From an uncultured Bacteroidota bacterium (GTDB lineage Bacteria; Bacteroidota; Bacteroidia; Chitinophagales; Chitinophagaceae), in the NCBI GenBank assembly GCA_946480675.1, contig CAMLKS010000088.1, positions 1-8,285 on the forward strand: DNA of 8,285 nucleotides. The letters are read 5' to 3'. The translations under genes were made by a program, and so were the position numbers. Shown one piece after another: positions 1 through 6,654 of this stretch; positions within the stretch are counted from its first letter, which is position 1, and each line of letters begins with the position of its first letter. A model generated the notes under the pieces. It saw only the letters and a list, made by a program, of their open reading frames with translations, had not been told where the DNA came from and did no database searches.

Positions 1-1
1 T

Positions 2-196
2 GCAGGAATTATTGGTGGTGCACTATCTATTATCATTATACAGTTTGCCGTATTGATGACCTTATATGTAATTATCCGTAGGGTCAGAATAACCCGTGTA
101 GAATTATTCAGCCTTGGCAGCGGTTTCTTTGTATTGGTGTGGCATATATATTTCAGGTTTTGCCTGCCGGCAGCTTTTTCATGGGTGATGGATTAA
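2..196 (+). CDS. C-terminal end of a membrane protein, function unknown (5' partial)
   Basis: The only open plus-strand frame here runs from the window edge to a TAA at 194-196 and gives 64 residues. The first half is a strongly hydrophobic stretch (AGIIGGALSIIIIQFAVLM), followed by a basic turn (IIRRVRITRVE) and a second hydrophobic segment (LFSLGSGFFVLVWHIYF). This is the pattern of two transmembrane helices joined by a short positive, probably cytoplasmic, loop. The protein ends in a short polar tail (SWVMD). The start lies outside the window, so neither family nor length can be judged and I do not recognise it. It converges with the minus-strand gene at 264-692, and I see no clear terminator in the 67 bases between them. 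Confidence 0.6.
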   Translation, partial: AGIIGGALSIIIIQFAVLMTLYVIIRRVRITRVELFSLGSGFFVLVWHIYFRFCLPAAFSWVMD

Positions 197-263
197 TACT
201 TGTATGGCTGATTAGCAGGTGAGGTAATTAGCTAATGAAATGATAAAGTCCATGCGGTTCCAT

Positions 264-692
264 TTATTTCCACTTTAAACCCACAGGTATCTTTAGCTCC
301 CCGTTATTATATATATCTACATAAAGTGTTATGGTGTCACTTTTACTTTCTGAAACAAGTATATAGGAATCCAGCATCACACCCGCAGGTTTTCCATTCT
401 TAATATTCCGCATGCCCACTTCTTCCATTTCCTTCTGGGTGTACTTAGGATTGAATATAGAACTCCGACTCAGTACATCATAAAACTCACCTTTTGAATT
501 ATACAAACCGAAAAAAAATTTTTCTGTATTTCGGATGCTGTTTACCGGATCACCCTTCTTTAGCAAAAGTGGTTTTAATGCAGTATACCCATAAGTGCTA
601 TCTGTACTGCTTTCCAGGTTTTTGAACTTTTGGGCATTTGCCAGGATGGGTAACATCAACAAGGATACAAGAATATGTAGCTTCATGTTCAT
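264..692 (-). CDS. Small secreted protein of unknown function
   Basis: The product is 142 residues. It begins with a standard Sec signal peptide: Met-Asn-Met-Lys, a hydrophobic core (LHILVSLLMLPIL), then ANA before Gln21 as a likely signal peptidase I site. No lipobox cysteine is present, so it is probably periplasmic or exported rather than a lipoprotein. The mature part of about 120 residues has no cysteine, is rich in Lys, Ser and Tyr, and its C-terminal part (SDTITLYVDIYNNGELKIP) looks like beta-strands. I recognise no family. Met3 (ATG at 686-684) is an equally good start. Just upstream, the minus strand carries TTATTTTG (713-706), one base from the TAnnTTTG -7 element, so this gene may have its own promoter back to back with that of alaS. 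Its coding direction opposes both neighbours, so it is probably monocistronic. Confidence 0.7.
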   Translation of the reverse strand: MNMKLHILVSLLMLPILANAQKFKNLESSTDSTYGYTALKPLLLKKGDPVNSIRNTEKFFFGLYNSKGEFYDVLSRSSIFNPKYTQKEMEEVGMRNIKNGKPAGVMLDSYILVSESKSDTITLYVDIYNNGELKIPVGLKWK

Positions 693-773
693 AGGATTTG
701 AGGAACAAAATAAGAATAAATAGAAATATCACAGCTGAATAATGCAATACGCCCTTCACAGGGGGTTTTTATA

Positions 774-781
774 TATTTTTG
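774..781 (+). promoter_or_regulatory. Bacteroidota-type -7 promoter element of alaS
   Basis: TATTTTTG matches the Bacteroidota -7 consensus TAnnTTTG. Its last base is only 7 nt before the alaS ATG, so transcription should begin at or within a few bases of the start codon, giving a leaderless or nearly leaderless mRNA. No clear -33 TTG was seen at 19-21 nt upstream, which lowers confidence. Confidence 0.5.
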
Positions 782-788
782 CAGCCTT

Positions 789-3413
789 ATGTTAACAGGC
801 AACGAGATACGTCAGCAATTCCTCGATTTCTTCCGCAGCAAAGGCCATGCTATTGTGCCTTCTGCCCCTATAGTTGTAAAGAACGACCCTACCCTGCTGT
901 TTACCAACGCAGGTATGAACCAGTTCAAAGATTATTTCCTGGGCAATAAGCAAGCGCCAAACCCCCGCGTGGCCGATACGCAGAAATGCCTGCGCGTAAG
1001 CGGTAAGCACAACGACCTGGAAGAAGTAGGTGTAGATACCTACCATCATACCATGTTTGAAATGCTGGGTAACTGGAGCTTTGGCGACTATTTTAAGAAA
1101 GAAGCCATCGAGTGGAGCTGGGAACTGTTGACCGATGTATATAAGATACCGAAAGGCAGGCTGTACGTTACCGTGTTTGAAGGTGATGCGAAAGAAAACC
1201 TGCCGATGGATGAAGAGGCTTTCAACTACTGGAAACAATACATAGCTGAAGACCGCATACTGATGGGCAATAAGAAGGATAACTTCTGGGAAATGGGCGA
1301 TACCGGTCCATGTGGCCCGTGCAGCGAGATACATGTGGATTGCCGTACCGATGAAGAGCGCAATGCTGTAGATGGTAAAACACTGGTGAATGCCGACCAC
1401 CCGCAGGTGATCGAGATATGGAACAACGTATTCATGCAGTTCAACCGCCTGAAGGATGGCAGCCTGCAAAACCTGCCTGCCATGCATGTTGACACGGGTA
1501 TGGGGCTGGAGCGCCTGGTACGTGTGTTGCAAGGCAAGCAGAGCAACTATGATAGTGACCTGTTTACAGGTACTATCAGCGAGATAGAGAAGATAACAAA
1601 GAAAACCTATGGCTATACCGATAGCAAGCAAGACATTGCTTTCCGTGTACTGGCCGACCATATACGTGCTATCTGCTTTACCATAGCCGATGGCCAGCTA
1701 CCCAGCAATACCGGTGCCGGCTACGTGATACGCCGCATCCTGCGCAGGGCTGCCCGTTATTATTATTCTTATCTCGACTATAAACACCCGCTGCTAACAC
1801 AACTGGTGCCTGTACTGGCAGAGCAGTTCAAGACCGTCTTCCCGGAACTGCATCAACAGGTTGACCTGGTAAGCAAAGTGGTGAAAGAAGAAGAAGAAGC
1901 CTTCCTGCGTACGCTGGATAAGGGCCTGAAGAAAATGGATGAAATCATAAAGGAAACCGGTTCGCAAAACAGCACCACCATCAATGGTAAAGCTGCCTTT
2001 GAACTGTATGATACCTATGGTTTCCCGATAGACCTTACCCGCCTGATAGGACAGGAAAATAACCTCCAGGTAGATGAAGCTGCTTTTGAAGCCGAAATGC
2101 AGCAGCAGAAAAGCCGCAGCCGTGCCGCTACTGCTCTGGATACCGAAGACTGGGTGATACTGGCAGAAGGCAGCACCAAGTTTGTAGGCTACGATAGCAT
2201 GGAAGCACAGGCACAGGTGCTGAAATACCGCAAAGTAAAGGCTAAGGGTAAAGAGTCTTATCAACTGGTGTTGGATAAAACACCTTTCTATGCAGAAAGT
2301 GGTGGCCAGGTGGGCGACCGTGGCGAACTGCTATGGGAAAACGAGAAGATAACCATCATAGATACCAAGAAAGAGAACGACCTTATTATACACTTTACCG
2401 AAACACTGCCTGAAAGCTTTGATGGCCCGATGCTGGCAGCGGTAGATGTAAACAAGCGCCGCGAAACCACCATACACCATAGTGCCACGCACCTGCTTCA
2501 CGCAGCATTGCGCAGTGTACTGGGCACGCATGTGGCACAAAAAGGTTCGCTGGTAAATGAAGAACACCTGCGTTTCGACTTCTCGCACTTTGCTAAAGTG
2601 ACGGATGAAGAGATCGCTAAAATAGAAGCACTGGTAAACGAGAAGATACGCGAAAACATCCCTGTTGTTATTAAAGAAATGGCAAAGGACGATGCGGTGA
2701 GAATGGGCGCTATGGCCCTGTTTGGCGAAAAGTATGGCGATACCGTACGTGTAGTTGTAATGGACCCCGGCTATTCTATAGAGCTGTGTGGTGGTACGCA
2801 CGTAGGCCATACGGGTGAGCTGGGCTTCTTTAAGCTAAAGCATGAAAGTGCGGTGGCTGCCGGTGTGCGCCGTATAGAAGCGGTGAGCGGTGCTGCTGCC
2901 GAAGCTTATGTAAACGAGCACCTGCATACGCTGCATAATATTGCCGCTGCGTTGAAAAACCCGAAAGACATCATCAAGGCGATAGAAAAACTACAGGAAG
3001 AAAAAGCACAACTGGAAAAAACGGTTGAAAGCCTGGAAGCCCGCCAACTGGTAGGCATCCGCAATGAAGTGCTCACCAAAGATGAGATCATCAACCAGGT
3101 TAGCTTCATCGGCGATATTGTAAATGTATCATCGGCTGATGCACTGAAAAAACTGTGCCTCGATGTGAAACACCACCTGAACGACCACGTGGTAGTGCTG
3201 TGCGCCAATATAGATGGCAAACCATTTGTAGCCGTTGGCGTGGCCGATAGCGTGGTAGCTGCCAAAGGGTTGGATGCCGGAAAGATTATCAAGGAACACA
3301 TTGCCCCGTTGATAAAAGGCGGCGGCGGCGGACAGAAAACCCTCGCTACAGCAGGTGGACAGGATGTAAGCGCCCTGCAAGCAGTGATAGAAAAAGTGAA
3401 AGGTTTATTGTAA
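789..3413 (+). CDS. alaS: Alanine--tRNA ligase (AlaRS)
   Basis: This cytoplasmic class II synthetase charges tRNA-Ala with alanine using ATP and hydrolyses mischarged Ser/Gly-tRNA-Ala. At 874 residues it is full length for a bacterial AlaRS (about 870-880). The N-terminal catalytic core shows the typical TLLFTNAGMNQFKDYFLG (35-52), QKCLRVSGKHNDLEEVG (65-81) and HTMFEMLGNWSFGDYF (87-102), and class II motif 3 as GMGLERL (237-243). The editing domain carries its zinc-binding residues in HSATH (His564, His568) and CGGTH (Cys667, His671). A short coiled coil follows (about 728-752). The C-Ala domain ends with the glycine-rich GGGGGQKTLATAGGQ (844-858). The start at 789 gives the expected MLTGNEIRQQFLDFFRSKGH beginning. 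There is no Shine-Dalgarno sequence, and the -7 element lies 8 nt upstream. A strong terminator follows, so it appears to be transcribed alone. No frameshift or missing catalytic residue was seen. Confidence 0.98.
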   Translation: MLTGNEIRQQFLDFFRSKGHAIVPSAPIVVKNDPTLLFTNAGMNQFKDYFLGNKQAPNPRVADTQKCLRVSGKHNDLEEVGVDTYHHTMFEMLGNWSFGDYFKKEAIEWSWELLTDVYKIPKGRLYVTVFEGDAKENLPMDEEAFNYWKQYIAEDRILMGNKKDNFWEMGDTGPCGPCSEIHVDCRTDEERNAVDGKTLVNADHPQVIEIWNNVFMQFNRLKDGSLQNLPAMHVDTGMGLERLVRVLQGKQSNYDSDLFTGTISEIEKITKKTYGYTDSKQDIAFRVLADHIRAICFTIADGQLPSNTGAGYVIRRILRRAARYYYSYLDYKHPLLTQLVPVLAEQFKTVFPELHQQVDLVSKVVKEEEEAFLRTLDKGLKKMDEIIKETGSQNSTTINGKAAFELYDTYGFPIDLTRLIGQENNLQVDEAAFEAEMQQQKSRSRAATALDTEDWVILAEGSTKFVGYDSMEAQAQVLKYRKVKAKGKESYQLVLDKTPFYAESGGQVGDRGELLWENEKITIIDTKKENDLIIHFTETLPESFDGPMLAAVDVNKRRETTIHHSATHLLHAALRSVLGTHVAQKGSLVNEEHLRFDFSHFAKVTDEEIAKIEALVNEKIRENIPVVIKEMAKDDAVRMGAMALFGEKYGDTVRVVVMDPGYSIELCGGTHVGHTGELGFFKLKHESAVAAGVRRIEAVSGAAAEAYVNEHLHTLHNIAAALKNPKDIIKAIEKLQEEKAQLEKTVESLEARQLVGIRNEVLTKDEIINQVSFIGDIVNVSSADALKKLCLDVKHHLNDHVVVLCANIDGKPFVAVGVADSVVAAKGLDAGKIIKEHIAPLIKGGGGGQKTLATAGGQDVSALQAVIEKVKGLL

Positions 3414-3432
3414 TCATTAAAATAACATACTG

Positions 3433-3461
3433 AAAAGCACTCCGAACCGGGGTGCTTTTTT
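3433..3461 (+). terminator. Rho-independent terminator of alaS
   Basis: An 11-bp stem (AAAAGCACTCC at 3433-3443 with GGGGTGCTTTT at 3449-3459, one T-G wobble) closes a 5-nt loop GAACC. It runs into six T residues (3456-3461). It begins 19 nt after the alaS stop codon. Confidence 0.9.
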
Positions 3462-3503
3462 GTTTTGCGATATTCTGTAAATTTATATACAACCTTCCAT
3501 CTT

Positions 3504-4160
3504 ATGCGCCCGCTGTATTTATTGATCATCAGTTGTCTCGCCATCCTGTCGCCTGCTTTTGGACAGGGTTTCCCCGATACTACTTTGGAGATAGATGCTA
3601 AATGCAATGTATATTATTACAACCTGATGCAATCGCATGCCAATACGCCCGGTGGCGCCGGCCTACCACCGGTGGAAATAGATGTGCGCGGGTTGAAGCA
3701 GATACGTATTACAAATGTTACGGGAATGGTCGATTTCATGCCGTGGAACGACAGCTCAAAAGAATGCAGTGCAGATGGCGATGGTCCTTTTATTACAGAG
3801 ATTGCTGCCAGCAAAGGTTTTTCAGGCATCTCACATCCTAAAAAAGCGATGTTTCTGGTAGGGGTATTTACCAGCCCGTATGCTATACCGGAGAGTGTTC
3901 CTGAATCTATGAATTTCGAAAAGCATGAGAACTACACCGTTTGGGGGCCGGAAATGAACCAGGTGTTTTTCATAGGCGATGGGCAGAACAACAAAGGCGA
4001 ACAGCAAACCATACTGGTGCCCACAGATGCTGAAAAACTATATCTTGGCTTTGCTGATGGGCTGGTAGGCCTGCCACGGAATTACAGTGATAACGAAGGC
4101 AAGCTGCGTATTACCGCCACCATTGCCAATAAACCCCATGTGCCGAGCGTGAAAAACTGA
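3504..4160 (+). CDS. Secreted protein with a PA-IL (LecA)-like carbohydrate-binding domain
   Basis: The product is 218 residues with a Sec signal peptide (MRPLYLLIISCLAILSPAFG, then Gln21). From about residue 57 to 209 it resembles the PA-IL/LecA galactophilic lectin fold. IDVRGLKQIRITNVTGMVDF (59-78) plus the Ser/Gly/Asp-rich SADGDGPF (89-96) match the LecA segment with a strand pair then a G-x-x-G-D loop. LYLGFADGLVGLPRNYSDNE (179-198), followed by GKLRI, matches the C-terminal calcium- and sugar-binding loop of LecA (DVPGTYGNNSGSFSV). Asp196-Asn197 fall where LecA has its two calcium-binding asparagines. Two mature cysteines (34 and 88) could form a disulfide. The frame opens earlier with a TTG at 3465, but that lies just after the alaS terminator and would spoil the signal peptide, so ATG 3504 is chosen. 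No outer-membrane sorting tail is seen. Sugar binding is an inference from fold resemblance read by eye; a role in adhesion or glycan recognition is possible. Confidence 0.72.
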   Translation: MRPLYLLIISCLAILSPAFGQGFPDTTLEIDAKCNVYYYNLMQSHANTPGGAGLPPVEIDVRGLKQIRITNVTGMVDFMPWNDSSKECSADGDGPFITEIAASKGFSGISHPKKAMFLVGVFTSPYAIPESVPESMNFEKHENYTVWGPEMNQVFFIGDGQNNKGEQQTILVPTDAEKLYLGFADGLVGLPRNYSDNEGKLRITATIANKPHVPSVKN

Positions 4161-4168
4161 TTTTTTCG

Positions 4169-4198
4169 CTATTCACAGCGAAAGCCGAAATATCCACA
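4169..4198 (+). promoter_or_regulatory. Pair of DnaA-box-like sites upstream of dnaN
   Basis: CTATTCACA (4169-4177) and ATATCCACA (4190-4198) each match the DnaA box TTATNCACA at every position except the first. They lie in the same orientation, 21 bp apart start to start (two helical turns), directly before the dnaN promoter element. This suggests possible DnaA binding, either regulatory or as part of a small origin-like cluster. Such 8-of-9 matches occur by chance about once per several kilobases, so the pairing is the main argument. Confidence 0.35.
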
Positions 4199-4225
4199 GC
4201 CCCATTTATAGCTCGGTTAAACGAC

Positions 4226-4233
4226 TATCTTTG
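4226..4233 (+). promoter_or_regulatory. Bacteroidota-type -7 promoter element of dnaN
   Basis: TATCTTTG is an exact match to TAnnTTTG, ending 20 nt before the dnaN ATG, so the expected 5' leader is only about 12-17 nt. A TTTA (4205-4208) lies 17 nt upstream where a -33 TTG would be expected, so the -33 half is weak. Confidence 0.6.
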
Positions 4234-4253
4234 TTTCCAAACTATTATTAGAG

Positions 4254-5375
4254 ATGCGTTTTATCGTAACCTCCACGGCATTGCTTAAAAACCTGCAACA
4301 AATAAGCGGGGTTATCAGTGCCAATACCGTGCTTTCTGTACTGGAAGATTTTTTATTCGAACTGAAAGGAAATACGCTTACCCTTACCGCTACCGACCTT
4401 GAGACGATGATGCGTGTGCAGATGGATGTGAACGATGCGCAAGGCGAGGGCCGTATCTGTATTCCTTCTAAAATACTGACCGATTATCTGAAAAATCTGC
4501 CGGAGCAGCCCATTACGTTCAACGTAAATGAGCAAGACCTTTCTATCGAAATGTCGAGTGATGTAGGTAAATATAAAATTGGCGGCGAAAAAGCCGATGA
4601 TTTCCCTAAAGAACCGGCCCCCGGCGATACTACCAGCTTTACGATGCCATCTATCGCGCTGATAGAAAGCATTAATAAAACCCTGTTTGCAGTAAGCGGC
4701 GATACATTGCGCCCTGCTATGACAGGTGTGTTCTTCGAGCTGGGTAAGAATGGGGTTACATTCGTTTCAACCGATGCGCACAGGCTGGTACAGTTTAGCC
4801 GTACCGATATTTCATCGCCTGCACAGGAAGGTTTTGTAGTGCCTAAGAAACCACTGCAACAACTGCGCGCTACGCTGCCTGCCGATGAAACACAACTGGA
4901 AATATCTTACAACAGCAGCCACCTGTTTGTTACCAGCAGCAAGCTAAGCATGAGCTGCCGCCTGATAGATGCCCGTTTCCCCGATTATAAAGCGGTAATA
5001 CCAAACGACAATCCATACAGGCTTACTATCAATCGCAACGATTTCATCAGTGCCCTGCGTCGTGTGAGCATCTTTGCCAACAAAACGACCAACCAGGTAG
5101 TACTGGATATCAACGGCAACTCACTGCAACTGAGCGCACAGGATATCGACTTCTCTTACGAGGGTAAGGAAAACCTGAGCTGCCAGTACACAGGCGAGGA
5201 TATGAAAATAGCCTTCAATGCCAAGCTGATGGTAGAAATGGTAAACAACCTGGATGGTACGGAGATACAGGTAGAACTGAGCACCCCAACACGTGCCGGC
5301 ATCTTCCGCCCGATGGAAAAAAATGACAATGAAGAAGTACTGATGCTGCTAATGCCACTAATGGTGGGCGTGTAG
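4254..5375 (+). CDS. dnaN: DNA polymerase III beta subunit (sliding clamp)
   Basis: The sliding clamp is a ring-shaped homodimer that encircles DNA and tethers the replicative polymerase and other clamp-binding partners. The product is 373 residues, close to the 366 of E. coli. The three-domain layout is visible: domain 1 (about 1-120) starts MRFIVTSTALLKNLQQISGV; domain 2 (about 125-250) carries the hallmark SGDTLRPAMTGVFFEL and then FVSTDAHRL; domain 3 (about 251-373) includes FPDYKAVIPNDNPYRLTINR at its entry. The C-terminus ends with the usual hydrophobic strand and Met-Pro (LMLLMPLMVGV), which lines the clamp-binding pocket. The gene stands alone, without dnaA or recF beside it in this window. 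It has its own promoter element and a possible DnaA-box pair upstream, and ends at a strong bidirectional terminator. No defect was seen. Confidence 0.97.
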   Translation: MRFIVTSTALLKNLQQISGVISANTVLSVLEDFLFELKGNTLTLTATDLETMMRVQMDVNDAQGEGRICIPSKILTDYLKNLPEQPITFNVNEQDLSIEMSSDVGKYKIGGEKADDFPKEPAPGDTTSFTMPSIALIESINKTLFAVSGDTLRPAMTGVFFELGKNGVTFVSTDAHRLVQFSRTDISSPAQEGFVVPKKPLQQLRATLPADETQLEISYNSSHLFVTSSKLSMSCRLIDARFPDYKAVIPNDNPYRLTINRNDFISALRRVSIFANKTTNQVVLDINGNSLQLSAQDIDFSYEGKENLSCQYTGEDMKIAFNAKLMVEMVNNLDGTEIQVELSTPTRAGIFRPMEKNDNEEVLMLLMPLMVGV

Positions 5376-5398
5376 CCCCCTCCGCCCCCCAAGGGGGG
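5376..5398. repeat. GC-rich palindrome directly after the dnaN stop
   Basis: CCCCC-TCCG-CCCCCC-AA-GGGGGG begins at the base after the dnaN stop codon. The core C6-AA-G6 (5385-5398) is a perfect inverted repeat. It contrasts sharply with the AT-rich surroundings and resembles C-run/G-run palindromes that are dispersed between genes in Bacteroidota genomes. Whether it is a repeat copy cannot be shown from one window. Confidence 0.45.
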
Positions 5399-5415
5399 AA
5401 CTTCTTTAAGAGTAT

Positions 5416-5450
5416 AAAAAGCGCGATTAGATTTCTAATCGCGCTTTTTT
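5416..5450. terminator. Bidirectional rho-independent terminator between dnaN and the response regulator gene
   Basis: A perfect 15-bp stem (5416-5430 with 5435-5449; core GCGCGATTAG/CTAATCGCGC) closes a 4-nt loop ATTT. It is flanked by an A run on the left and a T run on the right, so both transcripts read a stem followed by U residues. It serves dnaN (stop at 5375) on the plus strand and the regulator (stop at 5487) on the minus strand. Confidence 0.92.
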
Positions 5451-5466
5451 AAGTATCATGAGAAAG

Positions 5467-5485
5467 CCCCTTTAGGGGTTTGGGG
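5467..5485. repeat. GC-rich palindrome with adjacent G-run after the regulator gene
   Basis: CCCCTTTAGGGG (5467-5478; perfect inverted repeat CCCCT/AGGGG around TT) is followed by TTTGGGG, beginning 1 base beyond the end of the minus-strand regulator gene. It mirrors the palindrome at 5376-5398 on the other side of the terminator and has the look of a dispersed Bacteroidota intergenic repeat. It may instead simply be extra 3' structure. Confidence 0.4.
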
Positions 5486-5486
5486 T

Positions 5487-6650
5487 TTACTTCAAAAAGA
5501 TATACGTCTCCACATCCTTCTTCGTTATCTTCTTGTCCGATAAGATAATGAGGCGCTCTACCACGTTGCGCAGCTCGCGTATATTACCCGTCCAGTTATA
5601 GTCCTGCAGTGCTTTCAGGGCATCGGCATCTATTTCTTTTTCAGGCTGTTTATACTCATCACTGATGTCCGCCATAAAGTGTTTTACCAGCATAGGTATA
5701 TCGTCTTTACGGTTATTCAGCGATGGCACATGTATCAATATCACGCTCAGGCGATGATACAAATCCAGGCGGAATTTCTTGTCCTCCACCTCTTCCATCA
5801 GGTCTTTATTGGTAGCCGCTATTACACGCACATCTACCTTTATTTCCTTGTCACCACCCACACGGGTTATCTTACCTTCCTGCAGGGCACGCAGCACTTT
5901 GGCCTGTGCATCATGGCTCATATCGCCTATCTCATCCAGGAAGAGCGTACCGCCATTCGCCTGTTCAAACTTGCCTATGCGCTGCTTGATGGCCGAGGTA
6001 AAAGAACCCTTCTCGTGGCCAAACAATTCACTCTCTATCAATTCCGATGGTATGGCCGCGCAGTTCACTTCTATCAGCGGGCCATTGGCGCGCGGGCTCA
6101 GTTCATGTATGCGGCGCGCCACCAGTTCCTTACCCACACCGTTTTCACCCGTTACTAGCACGCGCGCATCAGTAGGCGCTACCTTCTCTATCGTTTCGCG
6201 TACCTTTTGTATCCCTTCCGATTCGCCTACCATTTCTGCGCCCTTCGATATGCGCTTGCGCAGTTGCTTGGTTTCCGTTACCAGGCTTTTCTTATCCATC
6301 GCATTGCGGATGGTTATCAGCAAGCGGTTCAGGTCGGGTGGCTTGCTGATGAAATCGAAAGCACCTTTCTTCACAGCCTCTACCGCCGTTTCAATATTAC
6401 CATGTCCTGATATAACGATGAATGGAATATCGGGCTTCAATTCTTTCGATTGCTCCAGCACTTCCATGCCATCCATCTTTGGCATTTTTATGTCGCAGAG
6501 TATGCAGTCGTAGTTATTGTCTTTTATCTTTTTCACGCCTTCCGCCCCATCTGCAGCCTCATCTATCACAAACCCTTCGAAGCTGAGTATCTCCGATAGC
6601 GTTTTGCGGATGGCTTTCTCATCGTCTATTATCAGTATGGTTTGAGACAT
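5487..6650 (-). CDS. NtrC-type response regulator without a DNA-binding domain (REC + AAA+)
   Basis: The product is 387 residues. Residues 1-120 are a receiver domain with the acidic pair Asp9-Asp10, phospho-acceptor Asp53 (ILCDIKMPKMDG), Ser81 and Lys103, so phosphorylation by a histidine kinase is expected. Residues about 138-370 are a sigma-54-activator AAA+ ATPase. They carry Walker A GENGVGKE (168-175), Walker B GGTLFLDEIGDM (233-244), sensor I ATN (279-281), the arginine region FRLDLYHR (293-300) and sensor II GNIRELRN (355-362). Two departures stand out. The sigma-54-contacting loop reads GSFTSA (215-220) rather than GAFTGA. The protein also ends 25 residues after sensor II with a charged tail, whereas NtrC relatives of about 450-480 residues add a Fis-type helix-turn-helix. 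The start is 4 nt after the stop of the MORN-repeat gene, so translation is probably coupled. No cognate kinase is in the window. It could act on sigma-54 polymerase from solution, as FlgR of Helicobacter does, or on something else. Confidence 0.93.
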   Translation of the reverse strand: MSQTILIIDDEKAIRKTLSEILSFEGFVIDEAADGAEGVKKIKDNNYDCILCDIKMPKMDGMEVLEQSKELKPDIPFIVISGHGNIETAVEAVKKGAFDFISKPPDLNRLLITIRNAMDKKSLVTETKQLRKRISKGAEMVGESEGIQKVRETIEKVAPTDARVLVTGENGVGKELVARRIHELSPRANGPLIEVNCAAIPSELIESELFGHEKGSFTSAIKQRIGKFEQANGGTLFLDEIGDMSHDAQAKVLRALQEGKITRVGGDKEIKVDVRVIAATNKDLMEEVEDKKFRLDLYHRLSVILIHVPSLNNRKDDIPMLVKHFMADISDEYKQPEKEIDADALKALQDYNWTGNIRELRNVVERLIILSDKKITKKDVETYIFLK

Positions 6651-6654
6651 AGTT

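Noticed and set aside
211..236. ATTAGC/GCTAAT inverted repeat and the 10-bp palindrome ATTAGCTAAT as a terminator or operator between the first two genes
   Set aside because: It is short and AT-rich, with no T tract, and is easily expected by chance in such sequence.
752..770. CCCT/AGGG mini-hairpin followed by TTTTT before alaS as an attenuator
   Set aside because: The stem is only 4 bp, and it lies upstream of the expected transcription start of alaS.
792..1661. Long open frame of 289 codons on the minus strand opposite the 5' part of alaS
   Set aside because: It lies entirely antisense to the conserved AlaRS catalytic core, has no recognisable motif, and its composition is that expected from reverse-reading alaS codons. 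Other antisense frames at 1794-2264, 2331-2810 and 2906-3607 are rejected for the same reason.
3465..3503. Upstream TTG start for the PA-IL-like secreted protein
   Set aside because: It begins just beyond the T tract of the alaS terminator and would place 13 extra residues before a well-formed signal peptide. ATG 3504 is preferred.
4164..4183. Hairpin TTTCGCT/AGCGAAA as a terminator of the secreted protein gene
   Set aside because: The stem is 7 bp with 6-nt loop, but the T run precedes it rather than follows it, so it does not fit a plus-strand terminator. It overlaps the first DnaA-box-like site.
5779..6513. Plus-strand open frame of 244 codons opposite the response regulator gene
   Set aside because: It is a mirror of the REC/AAA+ coding sequence. 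Its Ser/Pro/Arg-rich product has no domain, and the opposite strand has unmistakable catalytic motifs.
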